A stretch of 64,000 bases of DNA from Acanthosepion lycidas (lineage: Eukaryota > Mollusca > Cephalopoda > Sepiida > Sepiidae). The stretch spans positions 154,406,012 through 154,470,011 of the forward strand of contig OZ010571.1 of NCBI GenBank assembly GCA_963932145.1, given 5' to 3'. The translations under genes were made by a program, and so were the position numbers. The number at the start of each line of letters is the position of its first letter. Positions within the stretch are counted from its first letter, which is position 1. Below the pieces are notes generated by a model. It had not been told where the DNA came from. It saw nothing but the letters and a program-made list of their open reading frames with translations, and made no database searches. This document shows positions 26,840-38,905 of this stretch, piece after piece.

Positions 26840-27040
26840 GTTTGTAGAATTTTTTTCTGGTGCATCTCTATGAAAAATCAGGCATTAGTCTGCGGTCAGA
26901 CTGATATCCCAACATCATTCATATCGTCTTTCCATTTCCTCAATATCTGATGAAATCTTTCACTCACCACTTTGATTTTCAAGGAGAAATTCCAAATGTG
27001 AAGTGAAAAACTTTTGTAACACATGTTGCAACCTGACTCC
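26840..27040 (-). pseudogene. Unclassified transposon-associated protein fragment
   Basis: Minus strand. GCNMCYKSF, then LHIWNF and a SERFHQILRKW stretch lead to SVxPQTNA and HRDAPEK-like residues. This resembles a protein repeated many times in cnidarian, insect and cephalopod genomes, which as I remember it has a GCNMSLKIHFLHSHLDFF block, an EHGERFHQDI block and a YCW...RD segment. The transposon class is not known to me. The copy is short and frame-shifted. Confidence 0.45.
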
Positions 27041-27288
27041 TTAAGCCCAATTAACCTTGTTTTTTGTTGTTTTTTTTTTTCTCTCAGAATTTGTTTTGTA
27101 TTTAAATCCTTGTTATTAGCTAAGTACTTCGAAGTTACTTCTTTGAATAATACCCAAGCCTCTTTATCCAGGCTGTATCTCTTACTATCAAATTTTTCAG
27201 TTGAAATTAATTTTCTACTATCAAATCCTGTAAATATGCTGCTCTTTTTTATTTCACATAAACCAGGAAAATTTTAACACAAAATACT

Positions 27289-27312
27289 AATATATATATA
27301 TATATATATATA
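27289..27312. repeat. (TA)n microsatellite
   Basis: About 12 TA units. Confidence 0.9.
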
Positions 27313-27884
27313 ATAAAGGTAATAAATCAGTTGGTATATAATCCAAGTGGATCCTAGTAATTCTAAAATATTAAAACTGATTCACAAAAAGAGCTCAATG
27401 TATTTATTATAACAGAGCAAATAAATAGTACACAATTAAATCAAAAATTACCTCATATGGGAAATAGGCTTATTTCAACAACCAAAATTCATTGGTCTTA
27501 TTCACTCCCAATATAGACTGAGATTGTGTTGGAATTAAAAATTTAAGTGAAAGCTAAAAAAAAAGTCAAAAAAACTAATACAGAATTTATTCATTTCAAT
27601 GTTTCAGTCACATGAATGGTATAAGACAGTGGTCAGAGGAGGGTGGAAGGTATTAGTCTTAAAGGGAAGAGGTTTTATAAAATTAAACCAGGATATTAAT
27701 CTTATGATATTAAATTGGGGGTTATATGAAGCATGAAATGTTAATTTGAAACTAAGAGGAACAAAAAGGAGTTTCTTCTCTTATTCATTTAATTTGATAC
27801 TCCTCGTTGATGTAATTTTTGTAAACAAAGCCAAGTGAACAACCTCACATTTTGTCATTGAGAGTATAACATTCTATGCATCTT

Positions 27885-28150
27885 CTGTCAATCTGCACAT
27901 CTTGTGTTGCTAAGATTGTGGCCATATGTTGGATAAGTCTGGTGAGAAGACACATCCTTATCTTTCATCCTATTTTCGTATATTTACTGAATTCATTTTC
28001 TATTCACATATGATTGTGAATTATCATCCATAACTGTTTCAATTATTTCTATATGTATATCTTTTTATACAAGGACTTTAAAAGGACTTATCTTCAATAT
28101 TTTTACTTTTCATAAAACACTGAGAATGAGATACGTAAACTTTTTATATA
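27885..28150 (-). mobile_element. Second, more diverged RTE-like LINE fragment
   Basis: Matches 12705-12990 of the larger LINE at nucleotide level and in the same orientation. Shared landmarks are TAAGATTGTGG, GGTGAGAAGACRCAT, CTGAATTCATT versus CTGAACTCATT, and the ATATGATTGTGAAT versus GCATGCTGTTCTTAAT region. No frame is preserved for long. Confidence 0.65.
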
Positions 28151-29960
28151 TATTTATATTGAGTCCATTATTATGATGACACTATTAAAAATAAATGTTC
28201 CACATAAGTGTGGTCAATTCTCTAAATGTCATTTAAATGTCCAAGATCAATACTTGGAAGAGTGTGTGGTGAACCTTTCAATATTGTATCTTTCATTTTT
28301 CATATATAAACAAAACTATTCAATTATTTTGTTTTGGATAATAATCTAAGTTATTGGAAAGTGTTAATATTGTGTTTATCTTCATTTTCAATGTGACCCA
28401 TATTCCATGATTATGCTTCCAGTTATTGATGTCTGAATTACCCTCCCCATCTTTTCTGAAGATCAATGTATTTATCACTTTCTAACTACCAGGTGTCCCA
28501 CAACCCAAAATCAATTCTAGCTAAATAGTATGCAATATAGGTAGACAAAGGTATGTGTCTGTATTTATCAAATCATCTGAATATATCAATTATAGTTGCT
28601 ATCACATAAAGGCAATAATTTGTAACCTCATGTGAAATTGGATCATTGAATACTGGAGACAAATACAGAATTTAATGATTAGTCTGGCTGCATCTTAACA
28701 AAGCAAATGCTAGCTCTGCACTTATTTTATATTCAGCCTCTGTTTTCAAAGCAGTCAAAAATTCATTCATTGTCACAGTTTTTTTTTTTTTTTTTTTTTC
28801 TTTCTTTCTGCCTTCTGTTGCCTTGGGAGTTACCTTTTCTGTTAAGATTTGTTCAGCCATTGTCCACCTTCATGACATTTATACATTAACAAAAAAGAAC
28901 TAATGTAATTGAATCTCTTATTACAAAAACTTAAGTCGTTATCCTACAATCACATCAATGACAAAGTTAATTTCTTTGCATAGAGTTTTTGCTAGAGTTT
29001 TTAAGGTCTTGGAGGTGTGTTAATGGTTAAGTTTATATCCTATAAAATCCACAATCACCATACACTTTATATTTCTGGTCTTTGTTCCAGTTTTCAAAAT
29101 ATTGGCTCCCACTCCATTGATAGTTGTCAATCTTATATTTAAATATTTAAACTTGTTTTGTTTGATTTTATCCTTTTGTTATAATAAACCTATGCATTGA
29201 AAAATATGATGGAATGTTTTCAGTGGTTGTGATGAGGATAATTGTATGTTAAGTTTTCTATTGCAGATTTGATGGTTGTAATAAACAATGATAATACAAG
29301 GAATCTCAATTTCTGATAATTATTGTCATTTAATAATTTTAAAAATATAATTTTTCAAATTTTCATAGCTACTTAATATCTTAGTTTTTGTACAAGACTA
29401 AAAAAAAAAGCAAGATGAGATACTGTTTCTCAAGCATGCAGATAGTATACACTTGTAAGAAAATACAAATATTAATAACTAAATATTAGTATAAAGTTTT
29501 ATAATTGCCATAGTTTTAAAAACTTTATACCAATATTTATGGTATTAATACACTTAGCTCTGAGTATTTTGTGATTTGCAATGATGCCTCATGGAATTAA
29601 ATGTTTAATTTTCCCATTCTTTCTTGGCAATAGCTGATATTGAAGCATTTGTGCCAGCATAGAAATATCAATTGAAACTGCAATTTTCTTCTTGGTTCAC
29701 TCCTGCTTGTTCAATCACTATAGTCCACAAGAATCACTTCTGGCTATAACGGTTCAGATCATCACTGACAGCTCTTTGTATCCACTTGTAATGCCTGTAA
29801 GCGTGTGCTCAATGAAGCAAAGTCACTATTCACTGATAGAATGAGACACTGTATAGTCTGTCACGAGTTTGGTTCTAGGTATTACTGGCAGTTCTGTAAA
29901 AATATTGAACAAGTATAAATCCTCAATCTCTTCAATCAGTTTGAAGTATTCTCATTCAGA
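28150..29960. other. Intron sequence, nothing recognised
   Basis: AT-rich, with a T run at about 28780-28799. No domain, RNA gene or repeat family was recognised. Confidence 0.4.
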
Positions 29961-30470
29961 ATAATTTGCTCAGAAATTCTCTTCCAACTCAACTATCAAC
30001 TCTTCAGTCTGATTTTCACCCTAGAATGAAATCTCTACTGTGTAATATGTACATAATACCATCCATGGTTTCTACTATCATCTCCAAACTAGATCTCCAC
30101 AAAACTTGTGGACTTGACAGTATCCCTTGCAGTTGTCCTAAGGGGGGGGGGAGATGTTCTCCTGAACTGACTCCTGTTCTTTCCAAATTCTACAATAAAT
30201 GCGTTTTGTTGCTTTTTACTTTCCAGCTTGTTGGAAATTCTCTTCTGTACTTCCTGCCTTTAAGAACTCTGGGGAACCTTCTGACCCCACAATTTATAAC
30301 CCTATTAGTATCTTACATCTTTTTTTGCAAAGTACAAGAGACTCTAATCAACTCTTGGTTAAGCATCTCACTTCACACAATTTTCTTTCAGATAAACAAT
30401 GTTCTTTTTTGTTTTGTTTTTTTTTCCTCCTCAAGAGCAATTGTTGATGCATTAACTGTTATTTACTGAA
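29960..30470 (+). mobile_element. LINE 'B', 5' part of the RT domain
   Basis: Plus strand. STIISKLDLHKTCGLDSIP matches the RT motif of CR1/Jockey-type LINEs (LDxxKAxGPDGIP). It is followed by SPELTPVLSKFYNKC, then in the second frame FPACWKFSSVLPAFKN, SDPTIYNPISIL, LLVKHLTSHNFLSDKQ and an RAIVDALTVIY end. The order corresponds to the start of the RT domain (SWKxAxVxPxxK, PxNYRPIS, SDxQ motifs). A G run near 30142 and a T run near 30420 mark places where the frame slips. It stops at 30470, where another LINE begins; related sequence resumes at 32218. Confidence 0.75.
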
Positions 30471-30474
30471 TTTG

Positions 30475-32205
30475 TCAATCAAGGTTTAAATGATAATCAC
30501 AACTGAAAATTAACTCCATAGTTAAAACCCTGGAGTGAGAAGCTTCTCTATATGTTGAAGATTTTCTAATTATGTGCAGATCTCGACATATGAATATCAT
30601 TAAAAGACAAATCGAACAATGTCTCAATAAAATACACAAATGGGCAAATGAAAATGAGTTTACATTTTCAAAAATAAAAACCAAATGCCTACATTTCTGC
30701 AAATTAAGAAAACTGCACAATGACTGATGTTTAAAATTAGATGGAGGAGAAATCCCAGTAGTGGAACAACAACTATTTCTAGGCATTATCTTTGATAAAA
30801 AAAATTAACATTCATTCCCCATCTAAAATATTTTAAAACAAAATGTAGCAAAGCCCTATGACTTTTGTGTGTAGTGATCATACTGAATGGGGAGAAGATC
30901 AACTAAAATTCATCAAATTATACGGATCACTAATTCATTCAAAACTGAATTACACTAGTTACATATATGGGGCGGCCAGAAAGTTGTACCTAAAGATACT
31001 CAATGCAGCCTATCATCAGTGCCCCAGATTAGTACTCGGGGCTTTTAGAACATCCCCAGTGGAGAACTTATACACAGAAGCTAATGAAACACCTCCACAT
31101 TTACAGTGCACTAAACTGACATTACAGTACTATGTAAAAATAAAATCATGCGCAACTAACCCAACGTACAACAGTGCCTTTGAACCAAATTACGGCAACA
31201 AAAAGATAACGCTATACAACTCTACAGACTCAGGATGAAATCCATTGCTGAAGAGTAAGGCACTGAACTCAAATATGCAAGAAACCATAGGCTATCAAGC
31301 AACCTGAAGTTCTGCTAGAATTACATAATCTCCCCAAACAAAAAATGCACTCACTCACATTCCAGGATAAGTTTCAGGACATATTGGCAAATTTCCATAA
31401 CCATACACCCATCTATACAGATGGATCAAAATGTAGAGACAAGATAGGGTGTGCAGCAGTGAGCCAAAATTTTACCAAAAAAAAGACGCCTCCCAAAGTG
31501 AAGCTCTATTTTCACTGCAGAGGCTTATGCAGTCGAGCTAGCTTTTGACATTATCTAAGACAGAAAACAAAAATGTTCTAATTTTTTTGAACCCACTATC
31601 TGTCCTGTTGGCTTTGAAGGAAAAAATCCAACAACCCACTTATGAAAATATTATTCAAAATGAGCATTATTATTAACAAGCATAAAGACATCAAACTCTG
31701 CTGGATTCCTAGTCACACTGGAGTTAAAGATAATAATGAAGCAGATTTAGCAGCCAAGTCAGCTTTAGCCATATGAGAATAACCTGCTCATACTTACTAA
31801 ACAAAGATCAACCATTATGCCAAGCATGTAAAACAGCATTTACTATTAACATATTAACAGAGTGCTCGAATCTTGCTCTCTCAAGACTGAAATATTATAA
31901 ACAAAATATATAAGCTGTTTGAGAAAGAAAAAGTATATGATATAATTTCTCAAAACAGTAGGACTTTATCAAGAATTATAAACCAAATGAGAATGTCAAA
32001 ATCAATTTCTCTATGAACTGTGTATCTAAAAAGAATACATCAATGAAACCAGATACTTGACAACAACCCTCTTTATGAAACCGAATCTATAAACAGTTTC
32101 CGTACAAACAGTATAGATTCTATTCATATGAAACTATAATAAAAATTTTCTCTGGGTTAAATAACTCATTGAGGTTGATATGCCACAAAACTAGTAGCTA
32201 CTTTA
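30475..32205 (+). mobile_element. RNase H-bearing I/Jockey-type LINE 'A' with 3' UTR
   Basis: Plus strand. It begins inside the RT domain: LYVEDFLIMCRSRHMN (from about 30550), RQIEQCLNKIHKWANENEF, SKIKTKCLHFCKLRK, EIPVVEQQLFLGIIFDKK. It continues with KLYGSLIHSKLNYTSYIYGA and RLVLGAFRTSPVENLYTEA. An RNase H domain follows: PIYTDGSKCRDKIGCAA (the catalytic-Asp motif YTDGS), TENKNVLIFxxPLSVLLAL and a decayed IPSHxGVxDNExAD motif near 31710-31765. The distal part to about 31960 resembles the C-terminus of this family. From 32020 to 32205 lies a 3' UTR segment ending TTAAATAACTCATTGAGG then TTGATATGCC, shared with four other copies here. Several stops and frame changes make it inactive. Confidence 0.8.
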
Positions 32206-32217
32206 AAAAATTACATC

Positions 32218-32963
32218 CAGTTGGTTGTTAACTGGGGCAAGGAATGGCTTATAAATTTTAATTTTCCAAAAGGAAACTGTTATCTTTATCACCTTTTTTA
32301 TTTTTGCCTTCTATCTGCATGCTCCAGGAGAGCAACTCATTGTGCCTTTTTGGTTTCAAGTCTTACACTGACAAAAAGTAGAATTATTTTATTGAATCAA
32401 TTTCTATGCTAGGAAAGTTGGTTCACTGTCTTGCACGTTTATAAATCTGCCATTTTTCCATGCACTGAATATTGCTACTATATCTGGTCTGGGGCTCCTG
32501 CTATATATCTCAAGATTCTCAACAAAATTCAAAGAAAGGTTTGTAATGTAAATGGACCTGACATTTTGACTTCAGTCACTTACCCACCATTGTGACATTT
32601 CCTGCTGTGTTTTTTAGAAATATTTTTATTATAGTTGTTCTAATAAGCTAGGTACCTCCTGGGTATCTTGACCATATAAATGTAAGTTTGCTGCTAGATT
32701 AACAACTAAGTTTTGTTGTTTTACTGTTGAATTAGCTGGATATAACTATAATAGTTTCTTTTCTCTTACTTCTCACCTGTGGAACTCTTTTGATTTCTTT
32801 CTTTCCTGCCATCTACAATCTTCAAAAATTTAAATACGATATTCACTGCCTTTCTGATTCCTGTTCTTTTATTGTCTTTTCTCCTCAATAAATTGTTTTC
32901 ATTCTCTTTCACTTCTAGTAACCCATTGGGCTTAGTGGCATTTTTGCCTTGCTTGGGATGAAA

Positions 32964-32994
<31 letters not shown>
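32218..32994 (+). mobile_element. LINE 'B', 3' part with poly-A tail
   Basis: Plus strand. QLVVNWGKEWLINFN is the strongly conserved LINE motif just after the YADD box. It is followed by LYKSAIFPCTEYCYYIWSGA (in shifted frame) and LKILNKIQRKVCN, the usual YKSxIRPxMEYC and LxxLDxVQRRxC motifs. The end carries a serine/leucine-rich C-terminus, then a stretch of about 24 A at 32971-32994. About 120 residues, including the catalytic YADD box, are missing between this piece and 29960-30470. Same family as 43285-44150. Confidence 0.75.
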
Positions 32995-32999
32995 CCTTT

Positions 33000-33202
33000 T
33001 TGTCATACTTCCAAAAGAACTTAACAAGCAGCCTTATTATTTATTGATCCAATGGTGATTCTATTGAGATTGCAAAAACTACATGTGCTATTTAATGACA
33101 ATCTTTTGATAAGGTAGACATATTAATTACTATAATTACTTCCCCACCCATCCCCAAGTCAGAATATTATGTAAAATTTAAAAAAGAATAGAAAGAAGTT
33201 TT

Positions 33203-33238
<36 letters not shown>

Positions 33239-33790
33239 TTTTAGAAAAATGTATGTTTTAATATATAAATTTGTGGATGAACAGATTACTTAAAAAAAAT
33301 AAATATTGCTGTATTATTAACCAAAAATGTTTCAGTATTTGTAAAATTGACAGCCTTTATATTAATTTAAAATGGTGGTGGTATTTATTTTTGAGACATA
33401 TATTTGTGATGTTGGACGGCTTCGCTTGTCACTTTTGCCATGTCAAGCAAAAGCTTTGTAAACGCCAGTACTAGTAATAACGCTTTCCAATAATATCTTT
33501 ACTAGTAATACTTGTTCAAGTAGTAATCACCAAATAGTACAATGATCAGAAGAGAATCATAATCCTGAGTAGAGAGAGTGAACATATAGCAATAATGGAT
33601 AGACAAGAAGAGTGAACAGTGATCTTATAGTCATCATGCTACTTCCTGTTTATTCACTTCCTTTATGATCACGTGATCTACTTAATAATGGAATTGCCCA
33701 TGTTACTCACTGGTGATCTAGTTTCAAAACACAGTATCCGCAACGACACTTACTCTTATACAACATATATATGTAACCCAAACTGGGGTC
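33000..33790. other. Intron sequence, unassigned
   Basis: Holds a T run of about 29 at 33207-33236 and, from about 33400, a less AT-rich block with repeated TACTAGTAATA-type motifs (33466-33520). No family was recognised. Confidence 0.4.
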
Positions 33791-33995
33791 AAAACACTAT
33801 GAAAGTGTAAAAATAGGTTGGTGCAAAAATAATGTCGTTTTCTCACATGTGAGAAAACGACATTATTTTTGCACCAACCTAATACCAGTAATACATTTTT
33901 GGAAAAAAAAATGTTACCAGCAATGAAAATCTTGTCAGCATTAAATAACTTATTGACGTTGATATGTCGTAAAACAAAACAAAAAGCAAACCAAA
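33791..33995 (+). repeat. LINE-tail repeat copy with MITE insertion
   Basis: AAACACTATGAAAGTGTAAA, then a mariner MITE, then TACCAGTAATACATTTTTGG, a second TTACCAGCAAT unit, and the tail ATTAAATAACTTATTGACG and TTGATATGTCG followed by AAAACAAAACAAAAAG. The same order is seen at 42120-42480. It is read as a 5'-truncated LINE 3' end. Confidence 0.75.
33814..33882. mobile_element. Mariner MITE copy 3 (69 bp, perfect palindrome)
   Basis: TAGGTTGGTGCAAAAATAAT through CGTTTTCTCACATGTGAG and back; the arms are perfectly complementary to the centre ACATGT. The right side keeps CCTAA plus TA, while the left end has lost the first bases. It lies inside a LINE-tail repeat. Confidence 0.9.
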
Positions 33996-34689
33996 AACAA
34001 TTTGAATTTTTTTTTTTTTTTTTGTTTAAAACTTAATTTTCCATTCTTCATGCTAATGATAAAAGATATAAATATTTATCGATCTTAAACTATCAGTAAA
34101 ACTAAAATCTATAGATCATAATAACATTTAAGTATGATGAAAATTTATTTTAATTGTGTAAAAAGAAAAATGAAATGTACAAGTTCCTACTCAGTTCTGG
34201 AACTTTCCATAAAGTTCCCCAGTTTTAAAGTCTGTTTCAGTTCAAAATAAATTTTTTATCTTAAAAATAAAAATTTTATTTTCTTTTTAAACATTTTAAT
34301 AATATAAATTATTAATTTAATAATTATAATAAAAATCATGTAATATAAACACAAAATGAATTCACATTGTTGTTCTGCAAAGCTCTTTTAAGACAATTTT
34401 TTTTTTTAATTGATAGAAAAGAAAAAGTGTTGTCTGCATTTAAAAACCAAGAAAAAAATTTCGAATTTTATTATAAAATTTTATTTTAAAATACAAATTT
34501 TCAATTATTCTTAAGTTGAAATTAAAAATAAAATTCCATATTTGATCCTCACTTAATTCAAAAGATCATATAAGGATGATGGTAGGAATTTGTTTACTTT
34601 GGAGGGAATTATATAAAATAGGGAGTTACTTTTCAATTACCCTGTATATTGCATTAAAAAATATAAAAAGTGATGATAATGTTTTTTGG

Positions 34690-34902
34690 TGGTGAAATCC
34701 AAATAAAAATGAATTTTCGATCATGGCACTTTTAGCCAGGAAATATCTATCAGCACCTCCTTCTTCTGTTGAAAGTGAACGATTATTTAGAATTGCAGGT
34801 AACATTTACTTACCAAAAAGTAATCAGGTGAAAGGTGAAACAGGAGAGATGATAATGTTCTTACATTATAATTTAAGAAGTTTAGGATTTAAATATGAGT
34901 AG
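34690..34902 (+). pseudogene. hAT transposase C-terminal (dimerisation) fragment
   Basis: From ATG at 34723 to the stop TAG at 34900-34902, 59 residues: ALLARKYLSAPPSSVESERL, then FRIAGNIYLPKSNQ, then MIMFLHYNLRSLGF. This is the hAT dimerisation domain (LSxxARxYLSxPASSxxSERxFSxAG, ending FLxxNL). A FWW-like segment just upstream is interrupted by one stop, so the fragment is a relic. The remainder of the transposase was not seen. Confidence 0.85.
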
Positions 34903-34904
34903 GT

Positions 34905-35190
34905 AGGTACTTAAGTGATTTACTTAAAGAAATTGTTTTCTTTATTGTTTAAACTCTTACCCAATATTTTAAATAAGAAGAATCTCTAACTTTATTTCAT
35001 AAACTTTTGTATTCATTTTTCTACTAAATGTTTTATTAATAAATATATTTTGTTCATTAAGTTTTCAAAACTAACTGTAGGGCCTGAAAATAATGAATTT
35101 TAATTGTAGGTATCAGAATTGGTAATCGTATTGGAATTGTAAATTTAGAACAGTATTGGAATCGGTAAAAATACTGGAATCATCTCATCG

Positions 35191-35231
<41 letters not shown>

Positions 35232-35444
35232 AAACTTGCACCTAATTTAGCAGATTGATTTTTTTTTTAAATTTACTTTATAGCATCATGTAATTGCTTT
35301 TTGTTATTACATATTTTGAAAATTCTTTCAATTTAAAAAAATTTACATTCTTTGCATTGATATAAAAATATTTTTGTTCTGTAGTTATTTGATATTAATG
35401 AAAAATATTTATGCTTTTTAATTGTCTTTTTTCCTACTTTCTAG
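34905..35444. other. Intron sequence with (TA)n tract
   Basis: A (TA)n run at 35196-35224 lies about 220 bp before the acceptor of DAP3 exon b. Nothing else was recognised. Confidence 0.6.
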
Positions 35445-35553
35445 TGTGATGTTTTTCAAGAGACCTGTATCATGGTACGAAAACCTGCCCTGGAAGTCTT
35501 AGATTATATCAAGAATGCAAATTATGATCATCCTGTCCTAAGAATCATTTTAT
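35445..35553 (+). CDS. DAP3: mS29/DAP3 exon b (MVRKPALE block)
   Basis: A 109-nt exon, 36 codons plus one base. Acceptor is ttctag (35439-35444) and donor is TTTTAT|gtatcc at 35554. It reads CDVFQETCIMVRKPALE, then a VLDYIKN helix, then HPVLRIIL. This is the signature preceding the P-loop in DAP3: human has EACLMVRKPALELLHYLKN and AIRYLLYG. The single leftover T joins AT of the next exon to complete the Tyr of YGEMGVGKT, which supports both splice sites. No stop interrupts the exon, and codon positions agree with a protein under selection. It sits between the 25-kb and 7.5-kb introns. Confidence 0.95.
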
Positions 35554-35809
35554 GTATCCTTTATTTATTTTATAACAATTTTTCTTTTTTTCAGAAAAGT
35601 TAAGATTTTAATACAATTTTTTATCATAGCTACTGAAGTAGAATTGTTTGAGAGAATAAAAATTAGCTTAATAGTAATCTTTAACTAACTCTGCACAGCA
35701 CAGTTCTGACTATATGTGGTCAGAACAGATCCATAAATTGGGGGTGTGTGTGGGGGGGGGATGGATCATACCATAGCTCCTAATCAAGATCTTGCTTTCA
35801 TAACTTCAT

Positions 35810-35810
<1 letters not shown>

Positions 35811-35869
<59 letters not shown>
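35811..35869. repeat. (GT)n(TA)n microsatellite
   Basis: A short GT run followed by about 24 TA units, roughly 260 bp after the donor of DAP3 exon b. Confidence 0.95.
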
Positions 35870-35870
<1 letters not shown>

Positions 35871-36179
35871 CATGTTTTTAAATGAACACCAAACAGAGCT
35901 AATCTTTGTTTGTTTGAAATTACTTTTTCTTCTCTTTAGGTCATATGGCAATAAGTTAAAAGAATAGGGATAAGACTTCCTCAGTTTAATGTATTCACCT
36001 CTGAACTATGCTTGTAGATACAAAATTAGGTTTATCAAAATTAGTCTAATAACACTCGTCTTAGTTCTTCCGACTTGGACAAAGTTGAATTTACCAATGC
36101 TTTTACTCGCTTATTTATCAGTAATTCTTTTCGGTATTTGGTCACCAACTGTTAATGTAAATTTGCTGGAGGCTTAAGT

Positions 36180-36880
36180 TAACTGTTCTCATCTGCACTG
36201 AAATATCCAAAAGAAACTGAGCACTTCCATTAAGACAGATTTTTCTTTTATGTTAATATACATATGAATTATCTCTTGTCAAGGTTGACATTGGGTGTAA
36301 CAAATTATCTGCCATGACTGCCTGGGTAGGTAAGGTAGGTAGGGGAGTATGGCTTGCCCAAGTGTTTAATCACCCATTCTCTTATCGACCGTTGTGATAT
36401 ACTCGTTACTTTTTGTCATGATACTTGTTGATTTGGATAGTAGATATGTTTATTGGTTCATGCCTTACCATAGTTCAGAATCCTTGTTAAGTGTATATCT
36501 GAAAGACTGATTGCTATGTTTTAATAAATCTATTTTGCTACAAAACTACTCACAAGCAAAATCCTGGCAAGTTTCTTCTTGCTTGTAATGAGGTTCCCTA
36601 ATTCATTTCTTTCACCAAACAGACTAGTGTAAGTCAACCAATTCACCAGCACGTCTCCTGTTGACTAGCACAGTCACACTGCTCTGTCATCTCATTAAGC
36701 ATTTTTTTATAGAATGAGTGACAGGTCAAATTTGCATAATTGGAAAAAGAGTCTCGCAAAAGTATCTGGCTTTGAGATCCATCTTTTCTTAAATATATGA
36801 CTCGTAAAACTGCCATTTTCTTTATGGGAATATTTTACATGCAAGACATGTCCAAATCTGTTTTCATCCAGGAGGTAAGC
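36180..36880. other. Unassigned sequence beside the LTR fossil
   Basis: A moderately GC-richer block at 36290-36700, next to the 3' side of the minus-strand LTR-element fossil. It could include its terminal repeat, but no matching second copy was found in the window. Confidence 0.3.
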
Positions 36881-38905
36881 CATTTTCTCTTGTGCTAGAC
36901 TCCCCTCTGATCTCCTGGTCATATATGTAACCTGGAGATGGAGGTTGTCTTCGGCAAGTGCTTCTTTGTAGACGGTGGTGGGTGGATATTTCAATCCGTG
37001 TCACGTCCCCACCTGTGTTCTCCCTGTCCCCTTCATTTCCAATATTGTCATCATCGTCTGGGTTTGCAGGCTGACTTTCCAACCCTGTTCTTAAGAACAA
37101 GTCTCTGAGTCACTCACAGCTGACTTACTATTTTTGCCGTCTTCTGAAGCAGAAGATTCATACTGTTGTCCCAGGTCTTTCACATGGCATGGCATTTCAT
37201 TAACCCATACTGTTTGGAGCTAACTATCTAGTCAACCTGCCCTTTACCAAATCAACTAGCACACCAGCTGTGCAGGGCCTTGACCCAGACACAGTCTCCC
37301 ACTTGATACTGATTATTTACACTGTTAGAAAGTGGTAGTGATGCATCTATCCTTTTCATGTGCTGTTTGTACCAGTAAATTCTGTTGGTTGGTGAAGTTG
37401 ACTGTGTGAAGTCATCTTTTAGATCACATTGTACCAATCGACACACTGTGTTTTGGCTGCAATTCTTTTAATGGTGCTGTAACATAGCTCTGCTGTACCA
37501 TTACTTTCTGGAATGTAGGCACATCTGTATCATACCCGCACTTCCCATTCATTTACAAAGGCCCAAAAGTCTTGGCCACAAAAGGTTGGAATATTGTCCA
37601 TCAATATCTCAACCAGTGGGCCACATTGACTGCCTGTAGTCATATAACCCTAACCCTGGCATACAAGCGGATGCCAAACAGTGAAATGAGACTGACCACA
37701 ATCTGTGAGTGTTAAGAAATGTGTGCCATAATTATTTTGCCAATAGACTGGGGCTGGGTCTACTATCCAACACTCCTTGTAATCTTGTATTGCCAACTTG
37801 ATGAATGCCTTTGTAGTCAAGGGGCACACTCTTCGGACAAAGTAGGCTGTATGCCGAACACCAGAATGTCCACTTTGATGGCATATGGCCTGGATCTGGT
37901 CAGGTGCTAATTGATCCATTAAAACAGAGTATATGATCGCAATAGGTCAGTCCCTCATTTGATCATGTCAAGCCACCTTGTTGGCACCTGAGTTAGTCTA
38001 TCTGCTACATTCTGCTCTGACGCAATCAAGAGGATGTCAGCAACCAAACTGTACTCATCACACGGCTGTTTTAAAGTCACCAACCTTCATTGTATTATCA
38101 TTTCATTTGATGCTCTCTTCTTACTCGGGATTTGTCAGTCAAGGTGTCGGTCAACCAGTGATAAACACATACCAAGTCTGTATATAGGTTGTACCACCTT
38201 AGAATGCCACTTTAGTGTGACATCTAGTTCCACCAGATGAGCATCATTTGTTAGGTGAAGCCAGCATGCATCCTCCAGAATAGCACCATGTCTTTCCAAC
38301 ACCAGACCCTCCGCCAGGGAGCTTACATCAACCCATGCCTTAGCTTTTTCTCTGGTTACACATCAGTCATCTCAAGTGTCATCAACTTGGTGCTCTTTGG
38401 TGATTACTTCGGACATCCTCTGCTTGAGAGGGAGATGTTGTTCACTGTGTCATCCCATTCCTTTATTACTGCAGTTGCTCACCTCTTCATTAATGCAGTT
38501 GCTGCATGAAGCCACCCACAAACAAGAAATTATCCTACCAACTTTCTGAAAATAGGAAAAACAGCACATAATTACTGCAGGGAGTTCTGGAACTGCACTC
38601 CCTTGCTTCCACCATAGATTGTTGTGCTCCTCCCAGATTTCAAGGACCAATACTAGATCCCCATCTTTCAGGCACTTGGGATCCCTACTAATCAACCCAA
38701 AGGATTCTAGTTTCTCCATGACCACATCTGCAGACATTATGCTTTCATTTACATATATATCATCAATATATGATGAGGTGGCTCTCATTGTCACTTCCTC
38801 TTGAGACAAAACAGCCTTGACAATTGCTTTCATAATGAGATGTGCCACATTGAGACTGAATCCTACTCCTTTTGAAAAGTAACTGAGCTTGTTCAAATTT
38901 CCATT
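36880..38905 (-). mobile_element. LTR-retrotransposon pol fossil (Gypsy- or BEL/Pao-like), broken
   Basis: Minus strand. In order it carries the end of a reverse transcriptase (a YIDD-type box near 38770), RNase H-like and linker sequence, an integrase zinc-binding region (near 37860-37740), part of the integrase core and a C-terminal tail with a charged region near 36900-37200. No gag region and no pair of terminal repeats were seen. It is broken, with many interruptions across about 2 kb, and looks old. The family is uncertain between Gypsy and BEL/Pao. Confidence 0.75.

Noticed and set aside
37719-38509. Plus-strand open frames within the LTR fossil
   Set aside because: Antisense shadows of the minus-strand pol fossil.
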